64,000 nt of DNA from JACQGD01 sp045628725 (GCA_045628725.1 JAZQPT010000035.1:1-64000), one strand, 5' to 3'; shown: positions 24,684 to 33,983, numbered from the stretch's first letter. Notes: generated by a model from the sequence alone, not told the origin. Made by a program: numbers and translations.

Positions 24684-26255
24684 ATGACACACTGGATTAA
24701 CAATACCGTTTTATATCAGATCTACCCCCGTAGCTTTTATGATAGCGACAATAACGGTGTTGGTGACATCGCTGGTATTAGCGCAAAACTCGATTACATA
24801 AAAGATCTCGGCGTGGGTGCTATCTGGATTTCACCCTTTTATCCGTCACCAATGGCTGATTTTGGCTACGACATCAGCGATTATAAAGATATCGATCCAA
24901 TATTCGGCAGTCTCGATGACTTTAAAGTACTCCTAGGCAAGGCGCATGAGCGTGATATCAAAGTCGTTATTGATTTTGTCCCGAACCACACTTCCGACGA
25001 ACATACGTGGTTCAAAGAATCACGCAGTAGCCGCACCGACCCAAAGCGTGACTGGTATGTATGGCGTGATAGCAACCCCGATGGCAGTCTGCCGAATAAT
25101 TGGATGGCGCATTTTGGGGGACCCGCCTGGACACTCGACGAAGCAACTGGTCAGTACTATATGCATAGTTTTCTTGCTAAACAGCCTGATTTAAACTGGG
25201 ATAATCCCGAGGTGCGTCAGGCGATGGCCGATACGGTACGCTACTGGATGGAATTAGGAGTCGATGGACTGCGCGTCGATGCAATAAATTGGCTCTCAAA
25301 AGATCAGCAGCTGCGCGATGACCCTACTGACCCTAATTATATTGGCGCCAACCCCTATAAAGCACTCCTGCACACCTACAGTTCGATGGGGCCGCATCTA
25401 TACGAATATCTGCGCGATATCGAAGCGGTAATCAAAGATTTTGATGATCGATTTATGATTGTCGAATCATACCCCGACATAACGGGCGATCAGTCCCATT
25501 ACCTATCGTTCTACCGCGAATTAGACCCAAAAGCCACAGCCGCCTTTAATTTTGAAGCTATTCACCTGCTCTGGGATCCAGCGGCGTTTCGCGATTCACT
25601 GAACGCATTTGTTCCAAAATTACGTCCCGGTGACACGGCCGTGTATAGTTTTGGCAATCACGACAGACAGCGACTAGCCAGTCGATTCGGCAAACAAAAC
25701 ACCCGTGCCGCCGCCCTGTTCCTACTGACACTTCCCGGTGCGCCAATTATTTACTACGGTGACGAAATCGGCATGCACGACGTCCCTATTCCCACCGAAC
25801 AGATCAAAGATCCATTCGAAGTAAACAATCCTGGTCATGGATTTGGTCGTGACCCCGTGCGCACCCCCATGCAGTGGACCGATGACAAATATGCAGGATT
25901 TAGCACCGCTGCGCCGTGGCTTCCGGTCAGTGCCGATTATGCGACTAATAATGTCGCACTTGATAGCAGTAATCCCCGGTCGTTGCTACATCTGTATCGA
26001 CAGCTTTTACGGCTACGACGCGCGACTCCAGCGCTTCAAAACGGCGCCATGAAGGTTATCAACCTTCATCCATCTGTGCTTGCCTATACCCGTACGTGCG
26101 ACATGCAGGTATATACAATTATCATCAACTTCTCTGACCAGCCGGTGCCAATTGATAGCGCCACTGGGCGACTCGTAATTGCTACCCGCCAGCAGGCTGA
26201 TTTTGACGGCACGCTGCGACCACATGAAGCGGTTATCCTCACCCCTGATAAATAA
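24684..26255 (+). CDS. GH13 alpha-glucosidase
   Basis: 523 aa. Glycoside hydrolase family 13, oligo-1,6-glucosidase/alpha-glucosidase subgroup. The protein starts WINNTVLYQIYPRSFYDSD. Conserved region I is DFVPNH near residue 100. Region II DGLRVDAIN near 197 carries the nucleophile Asp. Region III IVESYPD supplies the acid/base Glu, and region IV is FGNHDRQR. Ala after the nucleophile is usual in alpha-1,4-acting members, whereas Val is usual in oligo-1,6-glucosidases. There is no signal peptide, so it would split imported malto-oligosaccharides or sucrose-like sugars in the cytoplasm. GATAGT (24670-24675) ends 8 nt before this ATG but only 2 nt before ATG 24678, which decides the start. Confidence 0.88.
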   Translation: MTHWINNTVLYQIYPRSFYDSDNNGVGDIAGISAKLDYIKDLGVGAIWISPFYPSPMADFGYDISDYKDIDPIFGSLDDFKVLLGKAHERDIKVVIDFVPNHTSDEHTWFKESRSSRTDPKRDWYVWRDSNPDGSLPNNWMAHFGGPAWTLDEATGQYYMHSFLAKQPDLNWDNPEVRQAMADTVRYWMELGVDGLRVDAINWLSKDQQLRDDPTDPNYIGANPYKALLHTYSSMGPHLYEYLRDIEAVIKDFDDRFMIVESYPDITGDQSHYLSFYRELDPKATAAFNFEAIHLLWDPAAFRDSLNAFVPKLRPGDTAVYSFGNHDRQRLASRFGKQNTRAAALFLLTLPGAPIIYYGDEIGMHDVPIPTEQIKDPFEVNNPGHGFGRDPVRTPMQWTDDKYAGFSTAAPWLPVSADYATNNVALDSSNPRSLLHLYRQLLRLRRATPALQNGAMKVINLHPSVLAYTRTCDMQVYTIIINFSDQPVPIDSATGRLVIATRQQADFDGTLRPHEAVILTPDK

Positions 26256-26275
26256 AATATGATACAGTGGTAGTA

Positions 26276-27355
26276 ATGAAAATCTTGGCCATCGAAAGTA
26301 GTTGTGACGAGACGGCAGCCGCAGTTGTCGAAGACGGTCGTCGTCTTATTAGTAATGTCGTTAATTCACAGATTGATATTCACGCCGTGTACGGTGGTGT
26401 CGTCCCGGAGGTCGCAGCCCGAAGTCACATCGAGGTCATTAACCCTGTCATCAATCAGGCTCTCGCCGAAGCTGATGCAACATGGGACGATATCGATGCG
26501 ATCGCCGTCACGTACGCACCGGGACTAATAGGTTCGCTGCTTGTCGGAACACTAGCGGCCCGCACGCTAGCGGTTATCCATAATAAACCCCTCTACCCTA
26601 TTCACCACGTCGAGGCACATGTCTACGCCAACTTTATCACCGAAGCCAACGATACATCGCTGACGCTGCCCTCTGCGCAACCAGCTTTTCCTATGCTCGC
26701 GCTTATTGTGTCTGGCGGTCATTCGCAGCTGGCGTTATTCAAAGACCACGGCGATTATGAACTCCTTGGTCAAACCCAAGATGACGCTGTTGGCGAGGCG
26801 TGTGATAAAGTCGCTAAAATCATTGGACTCCCCTATCCTGGTGGCCCTTCAATTGCCAAAGCCGCGCTTGAAGGTGACGCACGCCGTTATCAACTACCAA
26901 AGTCAAAGCTGGATAATCCTTACAACTTTAGTTTCTCTGGGCTTAAAACAGCCGTTTTGAGGGCCGTTCAGCGTGAAGTGGGCGTTGACTTTACTTTCCC
27001 TTCGCATGAGCTTCCAGGGCTTGTAACCGACCTTCAGCGCGTTGATTTTGCCGCTAGCTTCCAGCGAATCGCCGTTGAAACACTTGTTGACAAAGCAGAG
27101 CGCGCTTTTCGTGATTATTCACCTGCATCGGTCGTTATCGCCGGTGGCGTCGCCGCTAACCAAGAACTTCGCCGCGAACTATCGCAGCGTTTACCAATCA
27201 ACATCGAATATGCCCCGATGCAGCTATGTACTGACAATGCCGCAATGATAGGTGCACTTGCTTATTTTTACGCACAAAAAAAGGACCCTGTAGATCCTCT
27301 GGATCTTGAAGTTATTCCAAGTTTATCGATGACAAAAACCGCCTGGGCTTATTAA
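26276..27355 (+). CDS. tsaD: tRNA N6-threonylcarbamoyladenosine transferase TsaD
   Basis: 359 aa. It forms t6A at position 37 of ANN-decoding tRNAs, working with TsaB and TsaE, which are not in this window. The family start MKILAIESSCDETAAAV fixes the ATG at 26276. The metal-binding HHVEAHVYAN motif is near residue 108, and the nucleotide-binding VIAGGVAANQELR near 285. TATGAT (26258-26263) lies 12 nt before the ATG, so the leader is very short. Confidence 0.97.
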   Translation: MKILAIESSCDETAAAVVEDGRRLISNVVNSQIDIHAVYGGVVPEVAARSHIEVINPVINQALAEADATWDDIDAIAVTYAPGLIGSLLVGTLAARTLAVIHNKPLYPIHHVEAHVYANFITEANDTSLTLPSAQPAFPMLALIVSGGHSQLALFKDHGDYELLGQTQDDAVGEACDKVAKIIGLPYPGGPSIAKAALEGDARRYQLPKSKLDNPYNFSFSGLKTAVLRAVQREVGVDFTFPSHELPGLVTDLQRVDFAASFQRIAVETLVDKAERAFRDYSPASVVIAGGVAANQELRRELSQRLPINIEYAPMQLCTDNAAMIGALAYFYAQKKDPVDPLDLEVIPSLSMTKTAWAY

Positions 27356-27359
27356 ACTT

Positions 27360-27397
27360 GCGTTGGTGAAGTAGCCGCATGGCTACCCCGCCAACGC
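27360..27397. other. Symmetric hairpin between tsaD and 27416 gene
   Basis: GCGTTGG/CCAACGC outer stem, 4x4 internal loop, GTAGCC/GGCTAC inner stem and a GCAT tetraloop. No U-run follows on either strand. It lies between two convergent genes and probably protects or ends their transcripts. Confidence 0.5.
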
Positions 27398-27415
27398 TCG
27401 TCAGTTTTAAAACAC

Positions 27416-27700
27416 TCAGTCTTGATTCATGAAGACGACATACACGATATCGTCGTTGGGCACATCGAGGGTAAATAGTAGATCTTTTGCATGGACCCGT
27501 AAGATAGACGGATATCCAGACATAGAAATAACCTCAAGGGCGACATCCTCAAGGGCACTTGGTGTTGTTTCGAGTCGACTGAACGGTGTCGGCTTGACGG
27601 AATAAAGCAGGTCTTCTCTTCGCCCCACAAATCCCGTGGCGAAATTACCTTCGTATATCACTTCGCCCGTAGAATATACTTTTATTTCATAACCCAACAT
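27416..27700 (-). CDS. Unknown 94-aa protein
   Basis: 94 aa, soluble, beta-rich (YEIKVYSTGEVIYEGNF, then LRVHAKDLLFTLDVP). Not recognised. GAAGGG precedes the ATG at normal distance, and a near-consensus promoter lies 50 nt further up. It stands alone between convergent tsaD and a FemAB gene. Confidence 0.6.
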   Translation of the reverse strand: MLGYEIKVYSTGEVIYEGNFATGFVGRREDLLYSVKPTPFSRLETTPSALEDVALEVISMSGYPSILRVHAKDLLFTLDVPNDDIVYVVFMNQD

Positions 27701-27750
27701 AACTGGACACCCTTCGCTCAGTCTCGAATTGTAAAATAACTGACTACAGT

Positions 27751-27779
27751 ATTATACAATATAAAATAAATTTGGTCAA
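27751..27779 (-). promoter_or_regulatory. Promoter of the 27416-27700 gene
   Basis: TTGACC (27774-27779), 17 bp, TATAAT (27751-27756) on the minus strand, in an A+T-rich stretch. Confidence 0.8.
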
Positions 27780-27791
27780 TGTCTCTCGTCG

Positions 27792-28766
27792 CTATCTTTT
27801 GAGCTTACGGATGGCTTTTTTGGCAACAGGAAGTCCTTTTGTCCAGGCTCCGTACAGAGGTGACAGTTGTTTGTCGTACGTCCCAACGAGCATGTCTTCG
27901 TGATCAGCAAAGCTTTGTTTAAAGGTACTTACTCCGTCATTGAGCAGTCCGTTCATGTCGTACCATTCTAGCCCCCACTCTTTTACCTGACGGATCGCGT
28001 GCCACTTCAGGGTATAGTTTGCCCTTAGACGTTGACCTTCGTCATTCATTCCGCCATATAACTCGAAAAGAATCGATCCGCTAATAACTGGCCACAAGAA
28101 TGCGACAATAGCGCCATTATGAAACGCGGCGAACAGCGGCGAGTAGTCCCCTAACTGATAAAAGATGTCTTTGTAGTACTGATCATCGTGCAAAGCAAAC
28201 CCGGCCCGTGCCGCCGTTAGTTTATAGATAGTCAGACATTCCTCTAGCTGAGCAGTGTCTTTGACGCGTTTAACCTCTACCCCATCACCCTCTGATTTAC
28301 GAATATACTGGCGGGTCTTTTTATTCATTGCCGCGAGTAATTCGTCTTCTGATTTCGACAGATCAAGAATAAGTGTCCGTGGAATGAGAATCGTATTAGG
28401 GGACTTCTTCCAGCCATCGACAGCTGGCATATCGGTCCAATCGGGTTCAATAGTGATCGCGACCGGCTTGTAGGTGCGCTTTGCGTAATCAGCTAGTGCA
28501 TCCATGACGACTCGCCTATTCTGCATAACGGCAACGGGGCCACGCGGAATATAGACTAGTCCTTTAAATAGCGACGGGAGGGGTTTTATAAGCAGCTGAG
28601 CGGCCCCGATGACCGTCTCGCCGTTCACAACAAACACACGATCCGCTTGCCATCCGTGAGCGGATTTAACACTTCCCCATCCCCATAACTGGAGGGGATG
28701 TCCATCGTTATCGAGTACGTAATCGTCCCATTCTTGTTTGTCGTTACATGTGCGTATAGAAATCAT
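27792..28766 (-). CDS. FemAB-family peptidyltransferase (second copy)
   Basis: 324 aa from ATG 28766. The -10 TATAAT (28774-28779) ends 7 nt upstream, which decides against an in-frame ATG at 28787 that lies upstream of the promoter. Family marks are GLVYIPRGPVAV near residue 75, LAAMNKKTRQYIRKSEGDGVEV (in short, MNKKTRQYIRKSEGDG) near 140, and WYDMNGLLNDGVSTFKQSF near the end. Together with the 19703 gene it suggests a two-residue or branched interpeptide bridge, or two different wall substitutions. Confidence 0.88.
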   Translation of the reverse strand: MISIRTCNDKQEWDDYVLDNDGHPLQLWGWGSVKSAHGWQADRVFVVNGETVIGAAQLLIKPLPSLFKGLVYIPRGPVAVMQNRRVVMDALADYAKRTYKPVAITIEPDWTDMPAVDGWKKSPNTILIPRTLILDLSKSEDELLAAMNKKTRQYIRKSEGDGVEVKRVKDTAQLEECLTIYKLTAARAGFALHDDQYYKDIFYQLGDYSPLFAAFHNGAIVAFLWPVISGSILFELYGGMNDEGQRLRANYTLKWHAIRQVKEWGLEWYDMNGLLNDGVSTFKQSFADHEDMLVGTYDKQLSPLYGAWTKGLPVAKKAIRKLKR

Positions 28767-28834
28767 TCCTTCTATTATACAACGCAATTATCGACAGACG
28801 ACAAAACCTCTAGCGTGGCCCTCGGTAGATATGG

Positions 28835-28840
28835 TATAAT
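28835..28840 (+). promoter_or_regulatory. Extended -10 promoter of valS
   Basis: TGGTATAAT, with the TGn extension before TATAAT. It starts a leader of about 120 nt before valS. No T-box consensus (AGGGTGG...) is seen in that leader. Confidence 0.6.
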
Positions 28841-28919
28841 AGAGGTAGAAACAAAAACGTGAGAGACAGTATTTGGGTAAGCTGTGAGGTTTTTGTATGA
28901 AAATCTTTTATTACTCCTG

Positions 28920-28935
28920 TGTTTCACGTGAAAAA
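28920..28935. promoter_or_regulatory. parS-like ParB binding site
   Basis: TGTTTCACGTGAAAAA matches the widely conserved parS sequence TGTTTCACGTGAAACA at 15 of 16 positions. It is in the untranslated leader of valS, 33 nt before the ATG. No parA or parB gene is in the window. No other site of this quality was found by eye among the CACGTG sites noticed. Confidence 0.65.
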
Positions 28936-28967
28936 TTATGTATTTATCTTGAGAGCGTATTTAAACA

Positions 28968-31517
28968 ATGAAACTTGCTAAAACATACAGTCCATCAGAG
29001 TATGAATCTACTATTTATCAGATGTGGGAGACCGCAAACGCCTTTGCTCCAACCGGCAACGGTGAGCCATATAGTATTATCATGCCGCCACCTAATGCCA
29101 ATGGCAATCTACATATGGGTCACGCCCTTATGGCCAACCTCGAAGACGTCCTAGTACGCTACTACCGTATGCGGGGTAGGGATACTATCTATATTCCAGG
29201 CGCAGATCATGCTGGATTTGAAACATGGGTTGTCTACGAGAAAGAACTCGCAAAACAAGGTAAAAGTCGTACGCAGTATACACGGGGCGAACTATACGCA
29301 CAGGTATGGAACTTTGTTGACGAGCAACGGGGCAATATGGAGAAACAACTTCGATCACTTGGCGTCAGCGCTAGCTGGGGCGACCTCGTCTTTACACTAG
29401 ACAAAAAGGTAGTAGATACGGTCTACGGAACATTTAAAAAAATGTGGGATGAAGGCCTCATTTACAGAGGTGAGCGCATTGTTAACTACAGTACTGCATA
29501 CCAGACGAGCTATGCCGATATCGAAGTCGATCACAAGACAGAGAAGGGCACTCTGTGGAAAATTGCCTACCCAAGTCTTGACAGAATAAAAGAAGTTATC
29601 GTGGCTACCACCCGGCCAGAAACATTGTTTGGTGACACCGCTATTGCTGTTCACCCCGAAGATCCACGATACAAAGACCTTATTGGAACAAAAGTCCTCG
29701 TGCCGTTAACTGACCGCGAAATCCCTATTATTGCCGACGAGTATGTCGATCCTTCATTTGGAACAGGTGCAGTAAAAATCACCCCTGCCCACGACCCTAA
29801 TGACTTTGAAGTAGGGCAGCGCCACGACCTTGAACGTCTGCAAGTTATTGGCTATGACGGTAAAATGCAAAATGTGCCGCCAGAATTTATGCGCCTAGAC
29901 GTCGACATCGCTCGCACAAAGACCCTCGAGGCGCTAAAACGCGAGCAATTACTGCGCGGTGAAGAAACAATTGAACATTCAGTAGGGTATGACTACAAAA
30001 GTGGACTGCCTATCCAGCCACTCATCAAAGACCAGTGGTTTATCAAAGTACGACCTCTTGCTGACAGAGCTAAACAAGCTATCGAATCAGGCGAAGTAAC
30101 ATTTGTACCATCATCAAAGGGCAAAGCCGTCACTCAGTACTACGACAACCTAAAAGACTGGAACATCAGTCGTCAAATCGCGTGGGGTATCCCTATTCCA
30201 GCGTTCCAAAGCACTGTAGATCCAGATGACTGGATATTTGATACACGTGTCGATCAAGAAACAATCGATGTAAATGGTACAACATATAAACGCGAAGAGG
30301 ATACCTTTGATACCTGGTTTAGTAGCGGTCAATGGCCGTATATCACTACTGACTACCTGTCTGAGGGCGATTTATCTCGGTTCTATCCGACAAGCGTGCT
30401 TGCTACCGGTCACGACATCCTTTACCCGTGGGTATCACGCATGATTATGCTCGGTCTGTACATGACTGGATCAACACCGTTCAAAGACGTGTATCTACAC
30501 GGGCTGGTGTTAGACGAAAAAGGCCAGAAAATGAGCAAGTCAAAGGGAAATGTTGTTAATCCAATAAAAGTATTGGAAGAGCACGGCTCTGACGCGCTTC
30601 GTATAGGGGTTATCGCTGCCCGTAGCGCAGGACAAAACCAAGCATTCAGCATAGATAAGGTTATTTCTGGACGTAATTTCTGCAATAAATTATGGAATAT
30701 CGCGCGCTTTATTGAAGGCAAATTAGGTGACGACTTTGTCCTAGAGCAGCCAGAACCAGTATCTATTGCTGATCATTGGATCGCACGCCAACTAGACACC
30801 ACTGCAAAAAACCTTGCAGACCAGATAGAGAAGTATCGATTCGCCGAGGCTAGCGAGACAATGTACCATGCAATCTGGGACGATGTCGCTGACTGGTATA
30901 TCGAAGCCAGTAAGAAACAAGACAATCCGCAGATGCTCGCTTGGGTGCTTGATACAGTCCTACGATTAGCGCATCCATTCGCCCCATTTGTCACCGAGAC
31001 AATCTGGCAAGCACTGGGATGGCGCAATGAACTGCTTATTTCGAGCCCATGGCCAGAGGCGATTGAGTATAGCGACATATCCGCCGCTCAGTTCGAACAG
31101 CTTCAGGCACTTGTCGAAGAGGCACGCTTTATCGTTTCCGAACTTCCGGGCAACGCAAAATACGACCTGCTGTACCAGGAAGATACCCTGATCGAAGAAA
31201 ATACTGATCTTATTCAGCACCTAGCGCGCCTAAAATCAGTCAACAAAGCCGACCAAGCTAAAGGCCTGCGTCTAGCCGCGAGTAACCGCGAAGCTTGGCT
31301 TGATGTCGACGAAGAGACGCTCTACGAACACCAGACAAACCAAGAAGTACGCTTAGCCGAAGCTCATCAGTTCATCAAGAACCTAGAATCGCGACTGGGT
31401 AATGCAAATTATATCGATAAAGCGCCTGAACGCCTGGTTGACGAAACCCGTCAGCAACTCGCTGATACACAGGAACTTGTCGAACGTTTGGCACGAGAAC
31501 TCGACGTTATTAGCTAA
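28968..31517 (+). CDS. valS: Valyl-tRNA synthetase
   Basis: 849 aa class Ia synthetase. The HIGH motif is HMGH (in NGNLHMGHALMA near residue 45). The CP1 editing domain contains VATTRPETLFGDTAI near 210. KMSKS is intact in QKMSKSKGN near 520. The anticodon-binding domain and a C-terminal coiled-coil arm (ESRLGNANYIDKAPERL) complete the protein. The start follows a leader of about 120 nt with a parS-like site. No T-box is visible. A strong terminator follows. Confidence 0.97.
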   Translation: MKLAKTYSPSEYESTIYQMWETANAFAPTGNGEPYSIIMPPPNANGNLHMGHALMANLEDVLVRYYRMRGRDTIYIPGADHAGFETWVVYEKELAKQGKSRTQYTRGELYAQVWNFVDEQRGNMEKQLRSLGVSASWGDLVFTLDKKVVDTVYGTFKKMWDEGLIYRGERIVNYSTAYQTSYADIEVDHKTEKGTLWKIAYPSLDRIKEVIVATTRPETLFGDTAIAVHPEDPRYKDLIGTKVLVPLTDREIPIIADEYVDPSFGTGAVKITPAHDPNDFEVGQRHDLERLQVIGYDGKMQNVPPEFMRLDVDIARTKTLEALKREQLLRGEETIEHSVGYDYKSGLPIQPLIKDQWFIKVRPLADRAKQAIESGEVTFVPSSKGKAVTQYYDNLKDWNISRQIAWGIPIPAFQSTVDPDDWIFDTRVDQETIDVNGTTYKREEDTFDTWFSSGQWPYITTDYLSEGDLSRFYPTSVLATGHDILYPWVSRMIMLGLYMTGSTPFKDVYLHGLVLDEKGQKMSKSKGNVVNPIKVLEEHGSDALRIGVIAARSAGQNQAFSIDKVISGRNFCNKLWNIARFIEGKLGDDFVLEQPEPVSIADHWIARQLDTTAKNLADQIEKYRFAEASETMYHAIWDDVADWYIEASKKQDNPQMLAWVLDTVLRLAHPFAPFVTETIWQALGWRNELLISSPWPEAIEYSDISAAQFEQLQALVEEARFIVSELPGNAKYDLLYQEDTLIEENTDLIQHLARLKSVNKADQAKGLRLAASNREAWLDVDEETLYEHQTNQEVRLAEAHQFIKNLESRLGNANYIDKAPERLVDETRQQLADTQELVERLARELDVIS

Positions 31518-31536
31518 CGAACGATATCTGTCCGTA

Positions 31537-31577
31537 TATATAAAAACCTACGCATATACTGCGTAGGTTTTTATATA
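31537..31577. terminator. Bidirectional terminator
   Basis: A 17-bp stem built on AAAAACCTACGC / GCGTAGGTTTTT with a 7-nt loop. It ends valS and the convergent 31588-31932 gene. Confidence 0.92.
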
Positions 31578-31587
31578 GCGTTACTAT

Positions 31588-31932
31588 CTACAGTTCGCCA
31601 AGTGGCATGTAGTAGCCGTCAAAGGCATGAACACCCTTAACAACATTCTTTTGCAACGTAAATTTCTTGTTGTCGTCACGCGGTTGAATACGGGGAGTAC
31701 CACCGTTCATATATCGCGCTGCGTTAGCCATCGAGGCGCGCTCGACATGGTTATGGCCTTCGCCGGCGAGTTTTGGAATACCCGTGATGCTTGCGAGTGC
31801 AGCTGGTATGGCAATACTAATTGCCGTGGCTTTATCGATTTTTGTTTCATGCACCAATATTCCAAGCGCAGTTATTAACGCAAGTGCAATGGCCGATCTT
31901 TGTACTAATGGACTAATTGTTATATGCATCAT
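31588..31932 (-). CDS. Small membrane-associated protein, unknown
   Basis: 114 aa. Residues 8-28 and 36-56 are hydrophobic (SAIALALITALGILV and AISIAIPAALASITGI), so one or two membrane helices are likely. The C-terminal half is soluble and ends FDGYYMPLGEL. Not recognised. A second ATG directly after the first leaves the start uncertain by one codon. Confidence 0.65.
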   Translation of the reverse strand: MMHITISPLVQRSAIALALITALGILVHETKIDKATAISIAIPAALASITGIPKLAGEGHNHVERASMANAARYMNGGTPRIQPRDDNKKFTLQKNVVKGVHAFDGYYMPLGEL

Positions 31933-31996
31933 GTTCGTTCTGTTTATTTTTTTGGTTTACATAATCTATATTAGCATAAGTGTGTTAAATTGTCAA

Positions 31997-32455
31997 CTAG
32001 CTGTGGTGATAGGGATTGCCTACCGCGATTTCTTGGGCACGATACAACTGTTCGGCAAGCACAAGACGCACGAGCTGATGAGGGAATACCAAGGGTGATA
32101 GTGACCATACTAGCTGAGCCTGGGCATGAACTGAATCGTCAACACCATACGCGCCGCCGATAATCATCGTCACCGACTGTGAGCGTTCTAGCGGCGCAAG
32201 TAGGGCAGCCGAAAGGGCAGGGGAGTCGAGCAGTTTCCCTCGTTCGTCGAGCAGAACTACAAACTCATCGCTACTTATACGTGATAGTATGCGCTCTGAC
32301 TCTTCCTGACGAGCGCTGTCGCCGTTACGGGCAGAATGTGGCAACAATACCCATTCGATATCAAATGGCTTTTTTAGACGCTTCTGATAGCGCTCTATAC
32401 CTTCGCTCACCCATGATTCGTGCCGTTTACCAACAGCGAGGATACGAATTGCCAT
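31997..32455 (-). CDS. rlmH: 23S rRNA pseudouridine-1915 N3-methyltransferase RlmH
   Basis: 152 aa, normal length for this SPOUT methyltransferase, which modifies m3Psi1915 in helix 69 of 23S rRNA using SAM. The start is IRILAVGK, the SAM-loop segment is TMIIGGAYGVDDSV near residue 100, and the C-terminal LVRLVLAEQLYRAQEI is typical. Its ATG overlaps the stop of the HIT gene (TAATG), so the two are translationally coupled. Confidence 0.97.
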   Translation of the reverse strand: MAIRILAVGKRHESWVSEGIERYQKRLKKPFDIEWVLLPHSARNGDSARQEESERILSRISSDEFVVLLDERGKLLDSPALSAALLAPLERSQSVTMIIGGAYGVDDSVHAQAQLVWSLSPLVFPHQLVRLVLAEQLYRAQEIAVGNPYHHS

Positions 32456-32841
32456 TACAACGTTAGCTTCTTGGCCATATTCGCTAAATCATCTTGATCA
32501 GCAAATTCACCGTCGCCGCCTTTGAGGCTTTCACCGTTATCAAAAGGAATAAGGTGCACATGAAAGTGCGGTACATCAACCCCTTCAACGACAATGCCAA
32601 CACGCTGTTTTTTGGTGACATCACGGATTTTCTTGGCTACTTTTTTGACCGTTCGCCACACCGCTTCGTAGTATTCGTCATCGAGGTCGATATACTGATC
32701 AACCTGCTTTTTAGGGATAACGAGTACATGTCCTTCGCGGACGGGCTGAATTGTCATAATTGCGATCGTGTAATCGTCTTCGTATACCTTGTGGCTAGGG
32801 ATTTCGCCGTTGATAATCTTGGTAAAAATTGAGTCTTGCAT
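32455..32841 (-). CDS. HIT-family nucleotide hydrolase
   Basis: 128 aa. The histidine triad is HFHVHL near residue 100, preceded by FTKIINGEIPSHKVYEDD, which is typical of HinT/Hit-like proteins that hydrolyse adenosine phosphoramidates or dinucleotide polyphosphates. TATACT (32849-32854) ends 7 nt before the ATG, implying a leaderless mRNA that also carries rlmH. Confidence 0.93.
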   Translation of the reverse strand: MQDSIFTKIINGEIPSHKVYEDDYTIAIMTIQPVREGHVLVIPKKQVDQYIDLDDEYYEAVWRTVKKVAKKIRDVTKKQRVGIVVEGVDVPHFHVHLIPFDNGESLKGGDGEFADQDDLANMAKKLTL

Positions 32842-32882
32842 ATGTATTAGTATACCTAATCAATCATTGTGCCGCACGCGGA

Positions 32883-33983
32883 CTACGCGTCGCTCCGGGC
32901 AAACCGTGCAACATTGTCAAAACGCGCATCAGGCTGACGATACGGCCGAACGATATTTGTTCCCGCCGGCTGAGGGAGATTGAGATTTTTTGCAATATAC
33001 ATGATCTGGTCATTAAAGTGATGGTCCGATGACGAGTGAAAACCGGTAATTGGCTGGTCTTTGTTGTCGAAGTCAGTTTGGTAATAGGCTTTAATCGGCG
33101 CGTCGTAGGTCTTCAGATACCCAAGTCCCTGATTAATAATGCCTTCGTCTATCTGTTCAGCAGACGCCACGAGTAGCTGTACTTCCATCGAGTCTTCGTA
33201 GCCGGCATACTGCTGCAGGAATCCATTGTACTGCTCACCAAGCTGAATGCCGTCGATAATCCAGTCTTCGACCATCACAATCTTTGTCTCGTCAGGGTCG
33301 CTGTCGATAGCAGCAGGGTTAATCGAGATTCTCTCTTTGAACGTTTCGGTGTCTTCGTCAGAGAAGTGAGCCAGGACGTTATCGAGCATGTAGTGGTCAC
33401 TTTTTATCGCTGCGCCGTTTCGACCAGCACTCGTCAATATAACCAGTTGCGCCTGTTGATTATGGGTAAGGTATTCTTTCCAATAGGTAGCAATACCCTT
33501 AGAGGCCTCGGCGTATTCGTGTTGGCCAATAAAAGTCATTGATTCACGCATTCGTGCGGCAATATCACCCTCTAGACTACCGGGCGACAGTTCGGCGGCA
33601 ATGCGTAAAAAGGCATCGATTTCGTTAACGGCCGTATGTTCAGATACTGTAATTGTCTCATTCGAGCTTTTTTCGGTGTAGGGCCCCATCCTGTCGAGCG
33701 AACGGACCGAAGTTATCTGATTCGTTCGTGACGTATCATCAAGAATGTCAAACAGGTGCGGCGGCGAAGTGATAAAGCCGTCTGTCTCAAACTTTTTATA
33801 GAGTACTGAGTCGCGGGAGATTTCAACCCCGGCGGATTGCAAGGCCTCACCGCCAAGAGATTTCAGATTATGAACCTGTGACAAATACTCACCGCTATTA
33901 TGTTCAGCGATTTCGCTAAGAACAGTTGATTGCTGTTCGTAGGATGTACTTTGCTGCGTGACAGGTTTCTGCTCTGAAGGCAT
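32883..33983 (-). CDS. Phosphoribosyltransferase-like protein
   Basis: 366 aa. The N-terminal 230 residues are polar and not recognised. KIVMVEDWIIDGIQLGEQ near residue 243 resembles the PRPP-binding loop of type I phosphoribosyltransferases (four hydrophobics, two acids, then a small loop), but the usual Thr/Gly pattern is weak. YLTHNQQAQLVILTSAGRNGA near 185 could be the other half of the fold. TATTAT ends 6 nt before the ATG. The role is unknown; the enzyme may be inactive. Confidence 0.6.
   Translation of the reverse strand: MPSEQKPVTQQSTSYEQQSTVLSEIAEHNSGEYLSQVHNLKSLGGEALQSAGVEISRDSVLYKKFETDGFITSPPHLFDILDDTSRTNQITSVRSLDRMGPYTEKSSNETITVSEHTAVNEIDAFLRIAAELSPGSLEGDIAARMRESMTFIGQHEYAEASKGIATYWKEYLTHNQQAQLVILTSAGRNGAAIKSDHYMLDNVLAHFSDEDTETFKERISINPAAIDSDPDETKIVMVEDWIIDGIQLGEQYNGFLQQYAGYEDSMEVQLLVASAEQIDEGIINQGLGYLKTYDAPIKAYYQTDFDNKDQPITGFHSSSDHHFNDQIMYIAKNLNLPQPAGTNIVRPYRQPDARFDNVARFARSDA

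Noticed and set aside
28840..28967. T-box riboswitch before valS
   Set aside because: The leader lacks the conserved AGGGTGG-type T-box and a visible specifier stem with a Val codon.
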